DNA of 64,000 nt from Oscillospiraceae bacterium (GCA_017461445.1 JAFTXW010000005.1:1-64000); one strand, 5' to 3'. Positions 36,101-42,807 are shown, numbered from the stretch's first letter. Program-made: numbers and translations. Notes: generated by a model from the sequence alone, not told the origin.

Positions 36101-36831
36101 AAGAACAGGTTGGTTACGTACTCATCATTCAGATACAGGTCATACCAGCCCTTAACAGTATAGCCGGACTGTTCCGCACCAGCCGTGTTGTAGATTTTAC
36201 CATCCTTCAGATAATAGCCATAGGTAGAACGGCTATCCTTACTCAGCAGCAGATTGCCGTTGTTGTCAAAACCAATGCCAGTATCATCAAAAACGTTGCT
36301 CGTGCTGGAAGAACTGATAGAATAGCCTGCGGGATACATATCCGCAAACAGGTACAGCTTAGTGCCGTCTGTGACGATCACAGGATCCATCAGAGTGGAG
36401 GAATCTTTATTCCAGACATTGCCATTATCACCCAGATAACCGGCAAAGGTGTAATTCCAGGTATTACCGTCCGCAGAACGGGATACCACCAGATCCATAC
36501 CGCCGCCGTCCTTCTCATAGTCCCAGCGGGCATCGGCGGTAGCAATCAAGGTACCCTTAAAGTTCACCAGGCCGGGAATACGGTAATTTTTGCTGACACT
36601 GGTATCAAAAGGTTCACCAGTGACGGTACCGTCAGCGGGTTTGGTAGGTTTTGTAGCATAGGTTGTCCCCGTGTCAGCGGCTTCGGATGTGTCGCCTGTC
36701 AGGCCGAAGTCCGACATATCTATGGAGCTGAAGCCGCCGGTGCTCTCTGCCGCAAAGACGGTGACCGGAACTGCGCCCAGCATCATGCACAGTACCAGGA
36801 ACATCGCCAGGGTTTTCTTGAGCATGTTCAT
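30175..36831 (-). CDS. Giant secreted sialidase (GH33) with Ig-like domains and three CWB2 repeats
   Basis: A 2218-residue surface enzyme. The signal peptide ends near VFAAES. The GH33 propeller (about 75-520) shows NYRIPGLV (the RIP motif with the first Arg), Asp boxes SRSADGNTW and STDGVTWSDP, the glutamate region NESSIIELNDGT, and LLYEDD. It should release sialic acid from host glycans. Then follow bacterial Ig-like (Big_2-type) units, other beta-rich domains, a Glu/Thr/Pro linker and three CWB2 repeats (RLAGENRFDTA, RLNGDDRFGTN, RIGGNNRFETS). The start has GAGGAGGT. Only 61 nt separate it from the radical SAM gene upstream on the same strand, so it may belong to that operon. Confidence 0.9.
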   Translation of the reverse strand: MNMLKKTLAMFLVLCMMLGAVPVTVFAAESTGGFSSIDMSDFGLTGDTSEAADTGTTYATKPTKPADGTVTGEPFDTSVSKNYRIPGLVNFKGTLIATADARWDYEKDGGGMDLVVSRSADGNTWNYTFAGYLGDNGNVWNKDSSTLMDPVIVTDGTKLYLFADMYPAGYSISSSSTSNVFDDTGIGFDNNGNLLLSKDSRSTYGYYLKDGKIYNTAGAEQSGYTVKGWYDLYLNDEYVTNLFFSDSPFQVRATSYICMTTSTDGVTWSDPTLLNVKPEGTAWMVLGPGSGLVTQDKDIAFTAYDGSNIYLIWGNTTDGWNRVQTSAAGNESSIIELNDGTIRAFVKRTGNNTIAYVDFTKTDSGYTAGNLVDTGVANFSTCMVSSLHYSKLIDGKEAVLVCCPSYADGGTWGGRFNGKIYVFTLDDKNAMTLLKSYQVNNNFFAYSNMAELSDGSIGLLYEDDCISYSAGNHTGTASHITYTKLSMSTIAPDATISEAGKYTLTDTNTNVTITVSQPVLEGITVSKAENSTPAEGYTAAVTYSIMIDDVTSEENYAGAAEVKIPYDETVFNGCNKFVGHVDGTEFAVVLQDGYFVGTAPHFSDVTISGMAVDTTTVDVTLYVGQSKTVTIDGYDYSEGTGNNTGIATMAVVGNTTPVGKVLNAVTEIESGEQYLLYNNRAGKTLTNTPKSPGLLLDGTATVENTNLWTIVSTGTDKEYTVCYGTDGGYLNVGYETASLSNSAVTLQLDYGNYGGENSWLINDQQGWYGLNDYTGTATTAAGWSYASTDNGSWWTIYEIVSTEESSSTAVTFTGVAKGTTTATVGNVTYNITVLDAADATAGDIADFNNIVGVDTYSDDNDNATYRSDLNMAGKKITSLTISERATFHLGVDITGYDKVEWSVADSTIASVDANGNVTGVAAGTTTVTATVYKGNVKESITIPVEVKASLIGNNDTPVPLFYYIETVDNTKPYYTMFISSYSKAAPIYSMVPVTQGQVIYLERPQNSAFACIWTATPEDGYALIGMGSTGSISEYYPLKNGTDLGNETVGDVTYYVGSQAYNNIAGENNVAKDAEADWEASLNSVLENSISSTYNCDGAMSMTRWDHDGVPKMVSSMTFISEKLPEVEKTLNGVLPVTMKAAEFRYYAGKEMIATVDEYVYFTITVTQEAPTEWALDDNGKETRYSLLTYSASELIDNVLPGAYFYTKELDATDGDNNGDHNNDGSVYDGIIVDEAKQLTTQDITVQLNAAWTDAEIAAGERTAEFYVVYRIRNEDLPADRDEQTITNTVKMNFTYKSTYSNATASATTDAKADIHVIGAYPGIFVIDFGQPFSITDIKGKYGFANVDVTKTSSTYGTVTIDKDTSTLTYTPTSILQGEDAVILYNSNGDLVNGFRVYPATSVYYEEGFMFTQSTDDEGNTVNNYSGTWTSTGSKATETVTQTTENLGTHVHNYGFDPIYDGDTSNGEVTKSYAETSSLGATTTFTFTGTGFELYADCTEGTGYVSVRNKGTGVLETVSKLFMIDTVVGIGGTSATEGQTDNFDSLPIVSVKDLEWGTYEVTIVKTHDEKPIYLDGVRIINTIEDSTIFTSDLEDEPAFYQLRDITLLALNVNDVTSSKYGSDVTKIAQQVYNDAAARAAATGTDVFSLVVLYDPYGELESESTETADTGSTENEEGSETTETISIVEDLLDNGPKNELFLYANQSLTFKVTTNRAMQIGLKAPKKDAKYSLSYEYSYPQASGSVQIPIEIGASLSTTGMDSSIASAELNTEQTAITVTAASQGQTTFSVTDADQTIITYSVNVDANKNITVKVKQVKNGADISTSVDMYYELDNPIGTNYTYTVTISVSTGTLSVTDLKICDDPNATFEPLTVEDIEKILIDAGYGENETEPDPLPTEPEETVPEETTPEETTPSEPEDEENVGRLAGENRFDTALVIADQMKKNLGIEKFDAVVVASGANFADALAGSYLASVKNAPILLSYTTEEVNDTVKEYILNNLNAGGTVYILGGETAVPADFEEGLDAFTVKRLNGDDRFGTNLAILAEAGVEGKDILVCTGLEFADSLSASASGLPILLVWKNLTDEQKAFLDGLDGNKLYIIGGKTAVDSNLEMQLEKYGEVERIGGNNRFETSVLIAETFFENPESAVLAYAWNYPDGLCGGILASTSNAPLILTMTKYESAAADYINSHGIGMGTVLGGDSLISDDSVRTIFSKGN

Positions 36832-36892
36832 ATTCGTTACCTCCTCGGTAATAATTTACGGTTTTCTATATCCATTGCCTTTCGGCAACTTT

Positions 36893-38032
36893 TCACGGTT
36901 TGTCAGAGGAAAGTGTTTCCCGGGCGATCCGGCACATTTCCCGGGTCGTTCGGCACATGTAGGTAGGGATCCCCGCACTGCTGCCCGTCTCCGCGTAGGA
37001 GATAGCCGCGCAGGGATGGCAGACCTTCAGATTGGAGCACTTGTCGCAGACGCCCGACAGACGCAGGGCCGCGGAGGCCTCTGCCAGACTTGCCCAGGCC
37101 TCCCCGAAGGGCAGCTTTGTGATATCCACCTTCGGTTCCGGCATCATGCCGCAGGGCATCAGCCAGCCGTCCCAGCTGATCCAGAAGGAGGCCTTACCCG
37201 CACGGCAGCGGATCTTGCCGTCGATGGGATCGATGCAGCCCTCGTCCAGTCCCGGCGGGTCGATATAGCCCGACAGAATGGAGTGCAGATAGGCTTCATA
37301 GGCCTTCGGCCCCCGGTCTCGTTCCAAAAAGCGGAGCATATATTTTGCGCATTCCTCCGGGGTGAACCGCTCGTTTTCACCAAAACGGGTGGGGTCCCGC
37401 CGCACCGGTGGGAACATATAGGTAGCCACCGAAACAATGGTGTTCCGGGCCTTGGCGTAGTCGATGATCCAGTCCAGGTCTGCCGCATTCTGGGGTGTCA
37501 GGGAGCAGTTCAGCTTCACCGTGATCCCTGCGTCCAGCAGACCCCGGATGGCATTGTCTACCTTTGTAAAGACACCGCTTGCGCCGCAGAGATTTTGGTA
37601 AGTCTCGTCGCTGGCACCATAGAGGGTGATATTGATGCGCAGGGGCGGCTTTTGACGAAAATGGGCGATGGCCGCTTCGGCGATCAAGGAGCCGTTGGTA
37701 TTAATGGAGATCAGGAAACCCATATCGATCAGTTCGTCATAGAGCGTCCAGAAATCCGGCCACAGCAGCGGCTCACCACCGGTCAGCAGCAGGTATAGCA
37801 TGCCCGCCTCCCGGGCTTCCCGGGCGATCCGCCGCCAGTCGTTCAGCGTCAGGATCGGGCGGGGGCTTTCCCGCACCTCCTGTTGGGTCTTGCGCACATA
37901 GCACATCCGGCAGGAGAAGTTGCAGACGGGAGACAGTTCGAAGGTGCCGCTCAGGGGGACACGCAGATGGCTGGCCTTATTATAAAGGTAGTCCGTCAGT
38001 GCCCTGCCGGGTATCATATTAGGGGTATTCAT
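36893..38032 (-). CDS. Radical SAM/SPASM peptide-modifying enzyme
   Basis: A 379-residue radical SAM protein. Cys37, Cys41 and Cys44 (CNFSCRMC) ligate the SAM cluster; LLLTGGEPLL is the GGEP strand. The C-terminal SPASM region has about eight Cys (GCIDP, CRAG, MPCGMM, CDKCSNLKVCHPC, MCRTTREMC), enough for two auxiliary [4Fe-4S] clusters. Such enzymes form thioether or carbon-carbon crosslinks in ribosomal peptides. It is last of five tightly packed genes with PqqD and a Cys-containing peptide, so it is the obvious modifying enzyme. The start overlaps the HprK-like stop by 4 nt (ATGA) and has GGAG at about 9 nt. Confidence 0.9.
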   Translation of the reverse strand: MNTPNMIPGRALTDYLYNKASHLRVPLSGTFELSPVCNFSCRMCYVRKTQQEVRESPRPILTLNDWRRIAREAREAGMLYLLLTGGEPLLWPDFWTLYDELIDMGFLISINTNGSLIAEAAIAHFRQKPPLRINITLYGASDETYQNLCGASGVFTKVDNAIRGLLDAGITVKLNCSLTPQNAADLDWIIDYAKARNTIVSVATYMFPPVRRDPTRFGENERFTPEECAKYMLRFLERDRGPKAYEAYLHSILSGYIDPPGLDEGCIDPIDGKIRCRAGKASFWISWDGWLMPCGMMPEPKVDITKLPFGEAWASLAEASAALRLSGVCDKCSNLKVCHPCAAISYAETGSSAGIPTYMCRTTREMCRIARETLSSDKP

Positions 38033-38898
38033 AGGCAGAGCTCCTTTCGCAGCTTCTTTTCCAGGTAGTCCACAGCCTGTTCATCGGGGGTACAGCCGAA
38101 TTCATAGACAGGAACGGCGGCAATCAGATCCATAGCCAAATCGCAGGCCCTTGTCACAAATTCCTCGTCCCAGGTGTTCACCGTCAGGCCGGACCAGACA
38201 GCCCGGAAGGCCTCCGACGCGGTCAGCCGCCGCAGGCTGCATTCCTTCGCCTGGCGCAGCATCACGATGGCCGTCACCGGGCAGCAGTCGTTCACATAAA
38301 CCCGGGAGGAACCGGCATAGGGGGAACCCCAGGCATACCAGCTTCTGTCCCTTTTCTCCAAAATCGGACGGTCGCCATTGATCTGCCGGGCATCCCGGTA
38401 CCTGCACCACAATTCCGCCTGGGTAGACTTGCCAATCCCGGACTTTCCAGAGAACAGGATACCGCCCAAAGGTGTCTCCACGCAGGCTGCATGCAGGCAC
38501 AGCCGATCCCTCTGGATAAGCAATCTCTCAAAGCCAATGTGGAAAAAGCTGTTTTGAAGTTCGGAGACGCAGTGAGCCCCGGAGGGAAGGTAGTCTACAT
38601 GGATGATGCCGTCGGAAGTACTGTAGGAGACTGCGTAGGGTGTGGACGTCTCTGGTGCATCATAGAAGAATTTACAATAGTTATCTTGACTATCCAAGCA
38701 GACGCTGTACGTTAAATCCCTGTAAAACACCTGCTTAGGCATTGACGGCAGATAATCCACACAGCGGAAGCATATCTGTACAATTGCTGTCTCGCTCTTT
38801 GTCAGGAAAGGCCAAAAAGCGTCCCCTACAGGCATAACGTGATCAGTTACTAACTGCATCCCAAGGCGGGAGATGGATAAGTAGCAGTTATGTGGCAT
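38029..38898 (-). CDS. HPr-kinase-like P-loop protein
   Basis: A 289-residue protein whose second half carries the Walker A GILFSGKSGIGKSTQAEL and resembles the C-terminal domain of HPr kinase/phosphorylase. It continues with ARQINGDRPILE and WGSPYAGSS, a typical order for the HprK-like enzymes of peptide clusters. In the paeninodin lasso-peptide system such a kinase phosphorylates the C-terminal Ser of the precursor (established knowledge); the precursor here also ends in Ser. The ATG at 38898 shares one base with the precursor's TGA, so translation is coupled; a TTG at 38943 would give 15 extra residues inside the precursor gene. Confidence 0.8.
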   Translation of the reverse strand: MPHNCYLSISRLGMQLVTDHVMPVGDAFWPFLTKSETAIVQICFRCVDYLPSMPKQVFYRDLTYSVCLDSQDNYCKFFYDAPETSTPYAVSYSTSDGIIHVDYLPSGAHCVSELQNSFFHIGFERLLIQRDRLCLHAACVETPLGGILFSGKSGIGKSTQAELWCRYRDARQINGDRPILEKRDRSWYAWGSPYAGSSRVYVNDCCPVTAIVMLRQAKECSLRRLTASEAFRAVWSGLTVNTWDEEFVTRACDLAMDLIAAVPVYEFGCTPDEQAVDYLEKKLRKELCL

Positions 38899-39137
38899 CA
38901 GGAAACGAATGTTGTTCTTTCGCCGTTCGGCGGCATGTAGCAATAATCCTCAATATCTTTTTGCTCACATCCGCCATTATCACCATCAATGATTCTCCAC
39001 GGAAGCCCACGGGTTAAATAACCGCAAGCATTCCTATCCGTACCATTTGTCACATCCAAATCGTACGTACACGCCGCAACATGCTGCGACAGTTCATACC
39101 GCTCATAAAAAAGCTCAGGTTTTACATACTTTTTCAT
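38898..39137 (-). CDS. Four-cysteine precursor peptide of a RiPP-like cluster
   Basis: A 79-residue peptide without signal peptide. The N-terminal 22 residues, MKKYVKPELFYERYELSQHV and two Ala, look like a leader with a KPEL motif. The rest has Cys23, Cys38, Cys57 and Cys66, several Gly/Asn/Asp, and ends TTFVS. The ribosome site is GAGAGAGGTAGAG. It lies directly between the membrane protein and the HprK-like gene and is read in the same direction. Size, charge pattern, Cys content and neighbours fit the precursor of a radical-SAM-modified peptide. I recall similar short uncharacterised proteins in gut Clostridia but know of no product. Confidence 0.82.
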   Translation of the reverse strand: MKKYVKPELFYERYELSQHVAACTYDLDVTNGTDRNACGYLTRGLPWRIIDGDNGGCEQKDIEDYCYMPPNGERTTFVS

Positions 39138-39142
39138 AGTCT

Positions 39143-39937
39143 CTACCTCTCTCGTTCAAATTCATTGACCGCGATGCGAACCACTTCCGCCATGCCCAGG
39201 ATGCAATCCACGGCATCGACGGTGGTGCTTTCGCCTGCGGGTAAGTCGTTTACGGTGTACCGATATGCGATGCCGCCGAAATAGTCCTCCCCAAAGGGGC
39301 AGCGGCAATAAACAACGATTTCCTCAAGGGTCGCGTCTGTGTTGTTGGTCAGGGTGATCTGGAGCCCATTGACCTCAGCAGTTACCTTGTCTGCCGCATC
39401 GGCCTCACTGTTAAACGCGGCCTCACATGCCGCATCTATGCAGACAGCATCCGCCGCGATAGACTGGTTCTCCACGGAGAAGGCCATCACACTCTTTCCG
39501 GCAGGAAGCTCCGTTACGGTAAACCCCAGCTCCGTACCATCTGCCAGCTTCACGGTGATATGCGCTTCGGTCAAATATTCTTCTGAAACATTCCGCAGCA
39601 GAATGGATGCGATGTTCTTGCCTTCCACATTGTCGGAATCAGGATTAAAACCGTCGAACTGGAACAAGCTTTCCAATGTCAGCTTTCCCTCCGCCAGGGA
39701 AATAGGAAATTCCAGCGCGGGCGCAGTGGAAAGGGGGGATTCCTGGGCGGTAGTCTCCGCCGACTGGGGTTCCGTTTGCCGGGAGGCCGTAGATGCAGCC
39801 GTTTCCTCTTTCGGTTCTTTCTCCGCCACCTGCGGCAAAACAAACAGTACAATGCCTGCCACTACAATGACAAGAAGCACCGCCACAGCCGCAAGCAGCC
39901 CCACCGGCTGCTTCTTTTTTTGTTCAAACTTGCCCAT
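39143..39937 (-). CDS. Membrane-anchored protein of the RiPP-like cluster
   Basis: A 264-residue protein with a basic start (MGKFEQKKKQP), one membrane helix (about 13-35), a Thr/Ser/Glu/Ala linker and two extracellular beta-rich units. The units share a pattern: ILLRNVSEEYLTEAHITVKL with LPAGKS, and ITLTNNTDATLEEIVVYCRC with LPAGES. This resembles FxLYD-type domains, seen only as a pattern. It sits 2 nt after PqqD and 5 nt before the precursor gene. It may be an immunity protein, a receptor or a partner that presents the product at the surface. Unknown function. Confidence 0.7.
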   Translation of the reverse strand: MGKFEQKKKQPVGLLAAVAVLLVIVVAGIVLFVLPQVAEKEPKEETAASTASRQTEPQSAETTAQESPLSTAPALEFPISLAEGKLTLESLFQFDGFNPDSDNVEGKNIASILLRNVSEEYLTEAHITVKLADGTELGFTVTELPAGKSVMAFSVENQSIAADAVCIDAACEAAFNSEADAADKVTAEVNGLQITLTNNTDATLEEIVVYCRCPFGEDYFGGIAYRYTVNDLPAGESTTVDAVDCILGMAEVVRIAVNEFERER

Positions 39938-39939
39938 GG

Positions 39940-40209
39940 TCAGTCCACCACAAGCATGTTCAGCTCCTGCATCTGATCCAGAAATGCGTCCGTATCTTCG
40001 GCAGCAACAGCCTCAGACACTTCATATTCCGCCATCAGCGCAGCGATCAGATCCTCACGGGTGCAGCCCTCTTGCAGTTTTTTATAAAGCAGGCCGCCGC
40101 TTTCGGACAGGGCGACCAAGCCTTTTACGGAGATTGCCGCCTCCCGCACAGGAATCAGCAGATGTTCGTCTGCAATTTTTCGTAAAATGAACTGATCACT
40201 GGTCTTCAT
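39940..40209 (-). CDS. PqqD-like leader-binding protein of the RiPP-like cluster
   Basis: An 89-residue PqqD-type domain. It starts FILRKIADEHLLIPV, has the LSESGGLLYKKLQ helix, and ends in an acidic helical part with FLDQMQELNMLVV. It should bind the leader of the 79-residue peptide and deliver it to the radical SAM enzyme. First gene of the operon, with GGAG 8 nt before the ATG. Just upstream is an inverted repeat, TTACGGT-(9)-ACCGTAA (40219-40241), that overlaps the leader and could be an operator. A second, distinct PqqD-like protein is encoded at 370. Confidence 0.82.
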   Translation of the reverse strand: MKTSDQFILRKIADEHLLIPVREAAISVKGLVALSESGGLLYKKLQEGCTREDLIAALMAEYEVSEAVAAEDTDAFLDQMQELNMLVVD

Positions 40210-40376
40210 AATACTCCTTTACGGTTTGTGGAATACCGTAATTTATAGCCTTTCTTATGATATAGATAACTTTTTTGAGAGATATATTTTTGCAGAGTGC
40301 TATACTCTGAAAAAAATATACATTTTCACGCCTAAAATTTTAGCACAAACAAACTTGGAATTCAATAGGCAATGCT

Positions 40377-40411
40377 CTTCTTAATAGAAATTATAGATTT
40401 CTATTAAGAAG
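40377..40411. repeat. Palindromic hairpin element, copy 1
   Basis: CTTCTTAATAGAAAT and ATTTCTATTAAGAAG form a perfect 15-bp stem around TATAG. A second copy is at 48069-48103. Neighbouring bases (GGCAATGC before, AGTAT after) are shared too. The stretch 40210-40478 otherwise holds an AT-rich leader of the minus-strand operon and the hairpin at 40437. Confidence 0.8.
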
Positions 40412-40436
40412 TAGTATGAAAACTGGAAATATGGCC

Positions 40437-40460
40437 AACAGCGGGAAAAGGCCCGCTGTT
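40437..40460. terminator. Hairpin without U-tract
   Basis: AACAGCGGG-AAAAGG-CCCGCTGTT, a perfect 9-bp stem between copy 1 of the hairpin element and the macro-domain remnant. No T-run follows on either strand, so terminator function is uncertain. Confidence 0.4.
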
Positions 40461-40478
40461 TGGGCTTGTTGACGGTTT

Positions 40479-40742
40479 TCAGATAGACATTAAGTTATGG
40501 AAATTCTGGAATACTTTGCGTATTGTGGGATTTTCATAATCTTTGTCGATGGCTTCCTTCCGTTTGGCGAGCTTCAGGCTCCTCTCGAAGCAGCTGCGCA
40601 GCATCCCAATCTCGTCCATGCAGCAGCTTATGGCCTGCTTTTTGGTGCACACCCGTGTCTGAGCCCCAGCCCACGCGGGCTTGGGGTTGGTGGTGTTCAG
40701 GATGGCATCCACCTGCATGTTGGCAATATCGTTTGCACCCAT
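40479..40742 (-). pseudogene. Remnant of a macro-domain (ADP-ribose deacetylase-like) gene
   Basis: The 87-residue frame starts with NDIANMQVDAILNTTNPKP, which matches the conserved start of macro-domain proteins (NDIT..xVDAIVNTANP). It then jumps to EIGMLRSCFERSLKLAKR, like the later helix of the same fold (LRSCYxxSLxLA). The middle, including the ligand-binding Gly-rich loop, and the end are missing. It is therefore an internally deleted remnant, unlikely to be active. The family call is from memory of the motif. Confidence 0.55.
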
Positions 40743-40810
40743 TATGCCACAGGAAAACGGTCATTCCCATATAAAGCACACTTTTTCTCATAAAATCGTA
40801 TTAAAAACGA

Positions 40811-40839
40811 TTTACAACCCCTGTTTTCTTTGGTAGAAT
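40811..40839 (+). promoter_or_regulatory. Promoter of the sigma-factor operon
   Basis: TTTACA (40811-40816), 17-bp spacer, TAGAAT (40834-40839). The leader is about 55 nt. Confidence 0.6.
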
Positions 40840-40900
40840 ATTGTCGAATCCTGTCGAAGATGGGAGCGAAAGAGAGTGCACGAGAGGGGTGCAATAGGTA

Positions 40901-41386
40901 ATGAATGAAGAACAGTGCAGGCAGATTCAGGAGCTGTATTTGGAGATGCAGCCGAAGCTGCTGTCCTATGCCCGGGTCAGACTGAACAGCATGGATCAGG
41001 CGGAGGAAGCGATCCAGGAGACCTTCCGCATCGCCTGCGGCAAGCCGGAGCAGCTGCTGGAAAGCGGAAACCCACCCGGATGGCTGATGAATACCCTGAA
41101 ATATGTGATCCTGGACACGATGCGCCAGCAGGAATCCGGCAGGCAGCTGCTGTCTAAGTACCTGTTGGCTATGAGCACGGCGATCACCTTCACGGAGGAT
41201 AAGATCAGCCTGGATGTGCTGTATGAGAATATCGCGGACCGGGAGGAGTTCACCCTCATCAAGGAAATGGCTGTGGACGGAAGAAGCCATCAGGAGATGG
41301 CCGCTGCCCGGGGGATCTCCGTGGATGCCTGCAAGAAGCGGGTGCAGCGTGCCAAGGAAACGCTGAAATCAAAGCTGAAATTATAA
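40901..41386 (+). CDS. ECF-type RNA polymerase sigma factor
   Basis: A 161-residue sigma-70 family protein. The N-terminal half (YLEMQPKLLSYARVRLNSMDQAEEAIQETFRIA) is the region 2 helix set. The C-terminal half (REEFTLIKEMAVDGRSHQEMAAARGISVDACKKRVQRAKETLKSKL) is a region 4 helix-turn-helix that would read the -35 box. The order sigma factor then membrane-anchored protein, 52 nt apart, fits an extracytoplasmic-function pair. Target genes are unknown. Confidence 0.85.
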   Translation: MNEEQCRQIQELYLEMQPKLLSYARVRLNSMDQAEEAIQETFRIACGKPEQLLESGNPPGWLMNTLKYVILDTMRQQESGRQLLSKYLLAMSTAITFTEDKISLDVLYENIADREEFTLIKEMAVDGRSHQEMAAARGISVDACKKRVQRAKETLKSKLKL

Positions 41387-41438
41387 GTCACCTTATGACG
41401 GTCAGATTGCATATATAGGTGAAAGGAGGAAAAACAGG

Positions 41439-42281
41439 ATGTCCAATCATCAGTCCCGCGACTTTTCCAGATATGACTCCATGACGTCGGAGGAGCTGGA
41501 AGAAATCCTGCGGGCGGACATTGACGCCCCTGAGGGCACCGAATCGGATACCGAAATGCTGTTTTATGTAATGGAGGTGCTTGCTGATCGAAGAAGAAAT
41601 AGCGCAAACCCCGGCAAAACCCCGGAAGAAGCATGGAAATCCTTTGTTCAAAATTATCTCCCCAGTGTTGAGGGCGAATCCGCTGTTTCCGAAGCAAAGG
41701 AAAAGCCGAAGGCAAGCCCCCCACGCTGGCTCCGCCGCCTGACTGCAGCAGCCGCCGCTGTCGCCATCGTCCTCGGTTGTACCGTGACCGCCTCCGCTCT
41801 GGGCTTTGATGTCCTTGACGTGATCGTAAAGTGGACGAAAGAGACGTTTCAGTTTGGTACCTCCAACCAAGTGAACATGGCCGAGCCCATTCCGAATGAT
41901 TCGCTGGAATATGCGTCTTTGCAGGAGGCTTTGGAAATGAACAGTATTACTACAGAGTTAGCTCCAATACAATTTCCCGTCGGAAGTAAATTGGTGGATA
42001 TAAAGGTAGTAGAATCTCCGATTCAAAAAGTATTTACAGCCCGATATTTATCTGAGAATGGCGAAATAAAGATTCAGATAAAAGGCTATATAGAGGGTGA
42101 TCCAGAGAAAATTGAGCAAAGTGGAACGCTAGAAGAAACATATATGGTTGAAAATATTGAATACTATATTTTCAAAAACAACGATTTACGGCAAGCGGTT
42201 TGGATTAATGGTAACTATGAATGCATCATTTCTGGTGCTCTATCGATAGATGAATTGAAGGCTATGATTGATTCTGTTTGA
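41439..42281 (+). CDS. Anti-sigma-like membrane protein with DUF4367-type domain
   Basis: A 280-residue protein. About 95 cytoplasmic residues begin with SRDFSRYDSMTSEELEEILR, one membrane helix follows (about 105-125, AAAAAVAIVLGCTVTASALG), then an extracellular part whose end (VENIEYYIFKNNDLRQAVWINGNYECIISG) matches the DUF4367 pattern found in many Clostridial anti-sigma partners. It should hold the sigma factor at the membrane until a signal is sensed. Good AAAGGAGG ribosome site. From about 41920 the gene turns AT-rich, so the sensor half may have been exchanged. Confidence 0.78.
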   Translation: MSNHQSRDFSRYDSMTSEELEEILRADIDAPEGTESDTEMLFYVMEVLADRRRNSANPGKTPEEAWKSFVQNYLPSVEGESAVSEAKEKPKASPPRWLRRLTAAAAAVAIVLGCTVTASALGFDVLDVIVKWTKETFQFGTSNQVNMAEPIPNDSLEYASLQEALEMNSITTELAPIQFPVGSKLVDIKVVESPIQKVFTARYLSENGEIKIQIKGYIEGDPEKIEQSGTLEETYMVENIEYYIFKNNDLRQAVWINGNYECIISGALSIDELKAMIDSV

Positions 42282-42291
42282 AAGGAATAGC

Positions 42292-42753
42292 ATGAAACAT
42301 AGAAATATATTATGGCGGATAACTGCGTTTTTGTTAGTTTTTGTATTACTATCCCCGGTATCTGCAAGTGCGGCTGTGGCAGACCCGATTGAACCTTATG
42401 CAAGTAATTATCTTACCTCCTACAATGCATATGTGTATTGTGCGAGTAGCAGCCAAATACAGGTTTGGTTTAGTGTAACCGGAACAACTATTATGGATGA
42501 ACTAGGAACACTTTCTATCAAGCTATTTGAATCTGCAGACAATTCTACATGGACACATGTAAAAACGTTCGACCACACTGTGTACTCCAACATGCTTTAT
42601 GAGGACGACTATTTCTACATGGACCACGTCACCTACTACAACGGCAAGGCGGGCTATTGGTACAAGGCCTATGTCTGCATCTGGGCCGGTCGGGAAGGTG
42701 ACGGCGATACCCGCTACTTCTGGACCAGTGCCAAGCAGGCACCTACCCCGTAA
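42292..42753 (+). CDS. Small secreted protein, DUF6147-like
   Basis: A 153-residue protein with a signal peptide (to about SASAAV), then IEPYASNYLTSYNAYVY, QVWFSVTGTTIMDELGTLSI and a C-terminal WYKAYVCIWAG with TRYFWTSAKQ. This matches what I recall of the DUF6147 family of small secreted Clostridial proteins, function unknown. AAAGGAA precedes the ATG by 5 nt. It follows the anti-sigma gene by 10 nt and probably belongs to that unit; it may be its extracellular partner. Confidence 0.65.
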   Translation: MKHRNILWRITAFLLVFVLLSPVSASAAVADPIEPYASNYLTSYNAYVYCASSSQIQVWFSVTGTTIMDELGTLSIKLFESADNSTWTHVKTFDHTVYSNMLYEDDYFYMDHVTYYNGKAGYWYKAYVCIWAGREGDGDTRYFWTSAKQAPTP

Positions 42754-42764
42754 TATCTCCCTCT

Positions 42765-42796
42765 AACGCCCAGCCGTTTCCGGCTGGGCGTTTTAT
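42765..42796 (+). terminator. Terminator after the secreted protein gene
   Basis: AACGCCCAGCCG-TTTC-CGGCTGGGCGTT followed by TTAT. Nearly the same hairpin (AACGCCCAGCC / GGCTGGGCGTT) ends the LRR/CWB2 gene at 53074. Confidence 0.85.
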
Positions 42797-42807
42797 GAAA
42801 TGACCTC

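Noticed and set aside
40377..40411. Palindrome considered as a simple intrinsic terminator
   Set aside because: It has no GC-rich stem and no U-tract, and a near copy occurs elsewhere with conserved flanks, so a repeat element is more likely.
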